Source: an uncultured Clostridia bacterium
GTDB lineage: Bacteria; Bacillota; Clostridia; Oscillospirales; Acutalibacteraceae
DNA: 32,724 nt
Assembly: GCA_946186665.1 (NCBI GenBank)
Contig: CAMHOE010000025.1
Coordinates: 1-32,724, forward strand
Direction: 5' to 3'
Part shown: positions 30,109-32,724 of the stretch, one piece after another
Layout of the letters: each line of letters starts with the position of its first letter
Numbering within the stretch: the stretch's first letter is position 1
Notes under the pieces: generated by a model
What the model was told of the DNA's origin: nothing
Database searches by the model: none
The model's input: only the letters and a program-made list of their open reading frames with translations
Program-made: the position numbers and the translations under genes

Positions 30109-31086
30109 TTATTTAAGAGCGGCTATGACTTCTCCGCAGTCTCCGTCTATACATATCGAACGGCTTTCGATATGCTTCGGACAATACGCGTCATCATAAT
30201 TCAGGCAGGCATACACTGCATCAGGATAATCATTTGTCATCTGCCAAAAAGGAAGCTTTATTATAACAGGAGTGTTGGAGCCTACCCCCAATTCCATAAA
30301 CAGAATGTGTTTATTTTTATGGCTGTGCAGAAAATCAGCATACGCCGCCGACGCTCTATGCCAGCCTTCATCCTCCACAAAGCTATCGTCAGATCTCAGG
30401 TTCATTGTCATTTCACTGCCGTCAACAGGACATACCGGTATAAGCTCTGAAGGAATCCTCATTGACAAACGTTTATCATACGGGATATCGTATATACCGT
30501 CATTATTTTTCTCAAAGCCCTGTGCTTTAATTGCTCTTATCACCCATTCCTCATTGTCGAAAGTCTTACGGATATCAGGGTTTACACTCTGGAACAATCC
30601 ATAGTCCCCCTGCGTATAAAATAATCTTCCCTTGTCAAAGCCTGCTTTCTGGAAACAGTGATCAACATTTGTTGTTATGACAAAATAATCTTTTTCTTTC
30701 ACAAGCTCATATAAGTCACTATAGACAGACTTCGGCGGATCCATATAGCGGTTTATATAAATATATCTTGCCCAGTATGCCCAGAACTCTTCCTTAGACG
30801 GATATGGATAGAAGCCGCCGGAATACATATCCTTAAATCCGTATTTTTCAGAAAAATCTCCAAAATACTTTCTGAACCTCTCGCCGCTGTATGTAAAGCC
30901 GGCAGAGGTCGACAATCCTGCACCTGCGCCTATAACAACAGCTTCTGCCCTGTCAAGCTCCAGTTTCAATCTTGCAAGAGACTCTGCTCTTGTATAAATA
31001 CCCTCAGATGTCTCTGTGCCATACTTCTTCAAAGCCAGTATACCCTTCTCTATCGTTTCCTGATAACCGTTTTTAATAAAAGCCAC
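30109..31086 (-). CDS. Sir2-family protein, SirTM-like
   Basis: The 325-aa protein has the sirtuin NAD loop GAGAGLSTSAG (about 53-63), the TTNVDH motif and a late GVGSNTP loop. Where sirtuins have the catalytic His, this one has Gln in YTQGDYG, a change reported for SirTM-type enzymes that transfer ADP-ribose. The zinc region keeps the first Cys (CPVDG) but has Asp where the second is expected, and NLRSDD where relatives have NLRCDD, so the zinc site seems lost. No macrodomain or GcvH-L/LplA partner lies in the window. GTG 31086 is chosen, eight bases after AGGAGG; TTG 31092 is too close to it. The two genes downstream may not be coupled. Confidence 0.82.
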   Translation of the reverse strand: MAFIKNGYQETIEKGILALKKYGTETSEGIYTRAESLARLKLELDRAEAVVIGAGAGLSTSAGFTYSGERFRKYFGDFSEKYGFKDMYSGGFYPYPSKEEFWAYWARYIYINRYMDPPKSVYSDLYELVKEKDYFVITTNVDHCFQKAGFDKGRLFYTQGDYGLFQSVNPDIRKTFDNEEWVIRAIKAQGFEKNNDGIYDIPYDKRLSMRIPSELIPVCPVDGSEMTMNLRSDDSFVEDEGWHRASAAYADFLHSHKNKHILFMELGVGSNTPVIIKLPFWQMTNDYPDAVYACLNYDDAYCPKHIESRSICIDGDCGEVIAALK

Positions 31087-31168
31087 AAACAAGCCCTCCT
31101 TGTCATTTTTTCAAAAGGACACTATTCCCCTTCATTTACAATTATACATATTTTCACGAAAAGTACAA

Positions 31169-31254
31169 GGTGCGTGACCGCACTGGACAACTTAGAACGC
31201 AGCGACTTCTGATTGAACCGTCCGCGTCGTGCTCTTTAAAGAGCACTTTGGCTA
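31169..31254. repeat. 86-bp structured repeat, copy 1 (left of proB)
   Basis: The unit begins GGTGCGTGACCGCACTGGAC, a 5-bp hairpin with a TGAC loop, and ends with the palindrome at 31229-31246 and CACTTTGGCTA. A second copy lies at 32531-32618 in the same orientation. Confidence 0.75.
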
Positions 31255-31619
31255 TTTTCATACACGTTTATGGTTTTAATGCGGAATGGAGAGTGAAGAG
31301 TTAGGAGTGAGGTATGGTACGTTTTCGCTGGGGCACCCGTAGTAAGTGCCCTTGGGGTACGAAAACAATCATAGTAAGTATAATAAAAACTATTAATTAT
31401 TAATTTATACTGTACAGGCGCATAAAGTTGAGTAGGAGAATAAACTATAATCCAGAAAGAATAGCCGAAACAGCAGGCTATTAGCCTGCGCCGGCGGATG
31501 GGGACGGATGTCTGACGGTTCTGCGCCGTCAATCGCGGGCAGGAAAAGTTTCGGTCATATTGTCAGAGTGAGCTTTAGCGAACGCCAACGCGAATCGGGT
31601 GCGCAAGCCTTGCGCCGGG
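31255..31619. other. Gene-free, highly structured stretch upstream of proB
   Basis: No gene is seen. Features are a two-part hairpin (GTTTTCG 31321-31327 with CGAAAAC 31360-31366, and GGGCAC 31331-31336 with GTGCCC 31346-31351), an A/T-rich stretch at 31371-31410, a GCAGGC/GCCTGC hairpin near 31472, a GACGG/CCGTC hairpin near 31515, and CGGTCA/TGACCG arms (31553 and 31620) that enclose a GCGCA/TGCGC hairpin. The make-up suggests stacked miniature elements or intergenic repeats. Confidence 0.55.
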
Positions 31620-31648
31620 TTGACCGATGGGGGGAGATGTGGTATAAT
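31620..31648 (+). promoter_or_regulatory. proB promoter
   Basis: TTGACC (31620-31625) and TATAAT (31643-31648) are 17 bp apart, with a TGG extension. The -35 box is the edge of the structured stretch upstream, so the repeat supplies part of the promoter. Confidence 0.75.
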
Positions 31649-31682
31649 CTGGGTATTATTAAATGATGTGGGGAAATAGGAA

Positions 31683-32486
31683 ATGGATATTTTTCAGACA
31701 AGAAGAATTGTTGTGAAGGTAGGCACTTCTACACTTACCTATGAAAACGGAAAGGTCAATCTTCGCAGATTGGAAATGCTCTGTAAGGTGCTGAGCGATC
31801 TGCATAACAGCGGTAAACAAATAATCCTCGTAAGCTCCGGCGCAATAGGTGTTGGCGTGGGTAAACTCAAGCTTAAAGAACGCCCTGCTGAAACACGCTA
31901 TAAACAGGCTCTCGCCGCTGTTGGTCAGTGTGAGCTTATGTTCCTCTATGATAAATTCTTCGGGGAATATAATAACTCCGTGGCTCAGATACTGCTTACT
32001 AAAAATGTAGTTGTTAACGACCATTCCAGACAGAATGTCGTCAATACCTTCCAGACACTTCTTGAAATGGGTATAATACCTATCGTTAATGAAAATGATA
32101 CCGTAGCTATTGATGAGCTTGTCGGCGCTAACTTCGGAGATAATGATAATCTCTCCGCTATCGTAGCTGACCTTGTAGGGGCTGACCTGCTGGTGATACT
32201 TACGGATATCGACGGTCTGTATGACTCTGACCCGAGAAAAAATCCCGATGCCGTCAGAATACCTGTCGTTGACCATATCGATGACAAAATCAAAGAAATG
32301 GCAGGCGGCTCCGGATCTAACAGAGGTACCGGCGGAATGGCAACAAAAATCATCGCTGCCGCAGCTGCTACAAGCGCTGGTATAAACTGCTGCGTTATGA
32401 GCGGTAACGAACCTAAAAATATCTACAGGCTTATTGACGGTGAACAAATAGGAACAATGTTCACCGCCGCTGAAGGAAGCATCTGA
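31683..32486 (+). CDS. proB: Glutamate 5-kinase (short form, no PUA domain)
   Basis: The 267-aa protein is an amino-acid kinase: VVKVGTSTL near the start binds ATP, SSGAIGVGVGKL and NENDTVAIDEL bind glutamate, and LTDIDGLYDSDPR and NRGTGGMATKI are family motifs. It makes gamma-glutamyl phosphate, the first step to proline. It lacks the C-terminal PUA domain of the roughly 367-aa enterobacterial enzyme, as in many Firmicutes. The ribosome binding site is weak (TAGGA seven bases away). No proA is visible; the gene beginning at the right edge could be it, but only two codons are seen. Confidence 0.93.
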   Translation: MDIFQTRRIVVKVGTSTLTYENGKVNLRRLEMLCKVLSDLHNSGKQIILVSSGAIGVGVGKLKLKERPAETRYKQALAAVGQCELMFLYDKFFGEYNNSVAQILLTKNVVVNDHSRQNVVNTFQTLLEMGIIPIVNENDTVAIDELVGANFGDNDNLSAIVADLVGADLLVILTDIDGLYDSDPRKNPDAVRIPVVDHIDDKIKEMAGGSGSNRGTGGMATKIIAAAAATSAGINCCVMSGNEPKNIYRLIDGEQIGTMFTAAEGSI

Positions 32487-32530
32487 TATAAATAATGAGT
32501 ACTGAAAACTTAAGCATGAATAATAGTGGT

Positions 32531-32618
32531 GGTGCGTGACCGCACTGGACAATTTAACAACGCATTTGCGTCTTAATTGAGCCATCCGCGTCGCGCTCCT
32601 TATGGAGCACTTTGGCTA
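32531..32618. repeat. 88-bp structured repeat, copy 2 (right of proB)
   Basis: This matches copy 1 (31169-31254) at both ends and in the middle block ATCCGCGTCG. In the stem at 32595-32608 a C:G pair replaces the T:A pair of copy 1, a compensatory change that suggests the hairpin itself is kept. Confidence 0.75.
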
Positions 32619-32683
32619 ATACTGTTCACGTCCACAACTGCCGAGCGGAAACCCCTTCGGCACTTCGAGCCACGGAAATCAAT

Positions 32684-32724
32684 TTTCAAAAAAGTAGAAA
32701 ATGTGATATAATATTCGTATGAAA
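32684..32724 (+). promoter_or_regulatory. Promoter and first codons of the next gene (cut by the window)
   Basis: TTTCAA (32684-32689) and TATAAT (32707-32712) are 17 bp apart. ATG AAA follows at 32719-32724, where the window ends, so the product is unknown. The ATG lies close to the expected transcription start. Confidence 0.5.

Noticed and set aside
31257-31620. Structured stretch considered as a riboswitch for proB
   Set aside because: The best promoter for proB lies at its right end, so the hairpins would not be in the proB leader.
31659-32585. 308-codon minus-strand frame opposite proB
   Set aside because: proB motifs are complete on the other strand, and this frame has a Cys/Tyr/His-rich composition typical of antisense reading.

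Overview
The window looks like a chromosome segment from a low-GC Gram-positive anaerobe of the Clostridia, most like a gut Ruminococcus or another Oscillospiraceae. The evidence is strong AGGAGG-type ribosome binding sites, EFR1-type ferrodoxin, NEAT/FIVAR surface proteins, a DUF6110-like/P-type ATPase pair, an SirTM-like sirtuin and butanol-dehydrogenase-type ADH. No tRNA, rRNA or CRISPR array was seen.

Layout. (1) 1-1183: mobile-element debris, with a small Cys-rich ORF and an IS5-family transposase relic broken by a frameshift and a central deletion. (2) 1184-4915: a TetR regulator, then a tightly packed redox/stress operon: ferritin-like protein, mini winged-helix protein, 53-aa membrane peptide, OhrR-like regulator, flavodoxin/ferredoxin EFR1 protein and a metallo-beta-lactamase-rubredoxin fusion. 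(3) 5040-6838: a CatA-like acetyltransferase, then a decayed region with the first codons of a low-molecular-weight phosphatase, direct repeats and two broken ORFs. (4) 7052-19585, all minus strand: a heme-acquisition island. It reads, in transcription order: a 1020-aa secreted NEAT/FIVAR protein, a 389-aa NEAT protein, an Shp-like NEAT protein now split in two, an IsdE/HtsA-like lipoprotein, a permease and an ATPase. A second unit follows: a CydD/CydC-like ABC pair, a YgbA-type protein and a DUF454 membrane protein. (5) 19640-21204: two plus-strand toxin-antitoxin cassettes (brnTA with a frameshifted toxin; a RelB/RelE-like pair), separated by copies of the 3' end of the neighbouring regulator gene. 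(6) 21207-22040: a regulator with a winged helix, a DtxR-like middle and a C-terminal domain that resembles the NEAT heme-binding domain. (7) 22509-25090: a metal-exporter-type P1B ATPase operon behind a consensus promoter overlaid with operator-like dyads. (8) 25280-31086, minus strand: FMN reductase, PNPOx-like protein and alcohol dehydrogenase; then an unknown protein, two paralogous alpha/beta hydrolases and a Sir2-class protein. (9) 31169-32724: proB flanked by two copies of a structured 86-88 bp repeat, and the edge of another gene.

How it fits together. Regions 4 and 6 probably form one heme system. Surface NEAT proteins would capture heme and hand it to the lipoprotein and its ABC importer. 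The upstream regulator seems to carry the same kind of heme-binding fold inside the cell, so one domain type may serve both capture and sensing. The toxin-antitoxin cassettes lie exactly between the regulator and the operon it would be expected to control. The P-type ATPase operon next door has a DtxR-like box and could export excess metal. The sensor role and the operator assignments are inferences from motifs and gene order; no database search was possible.
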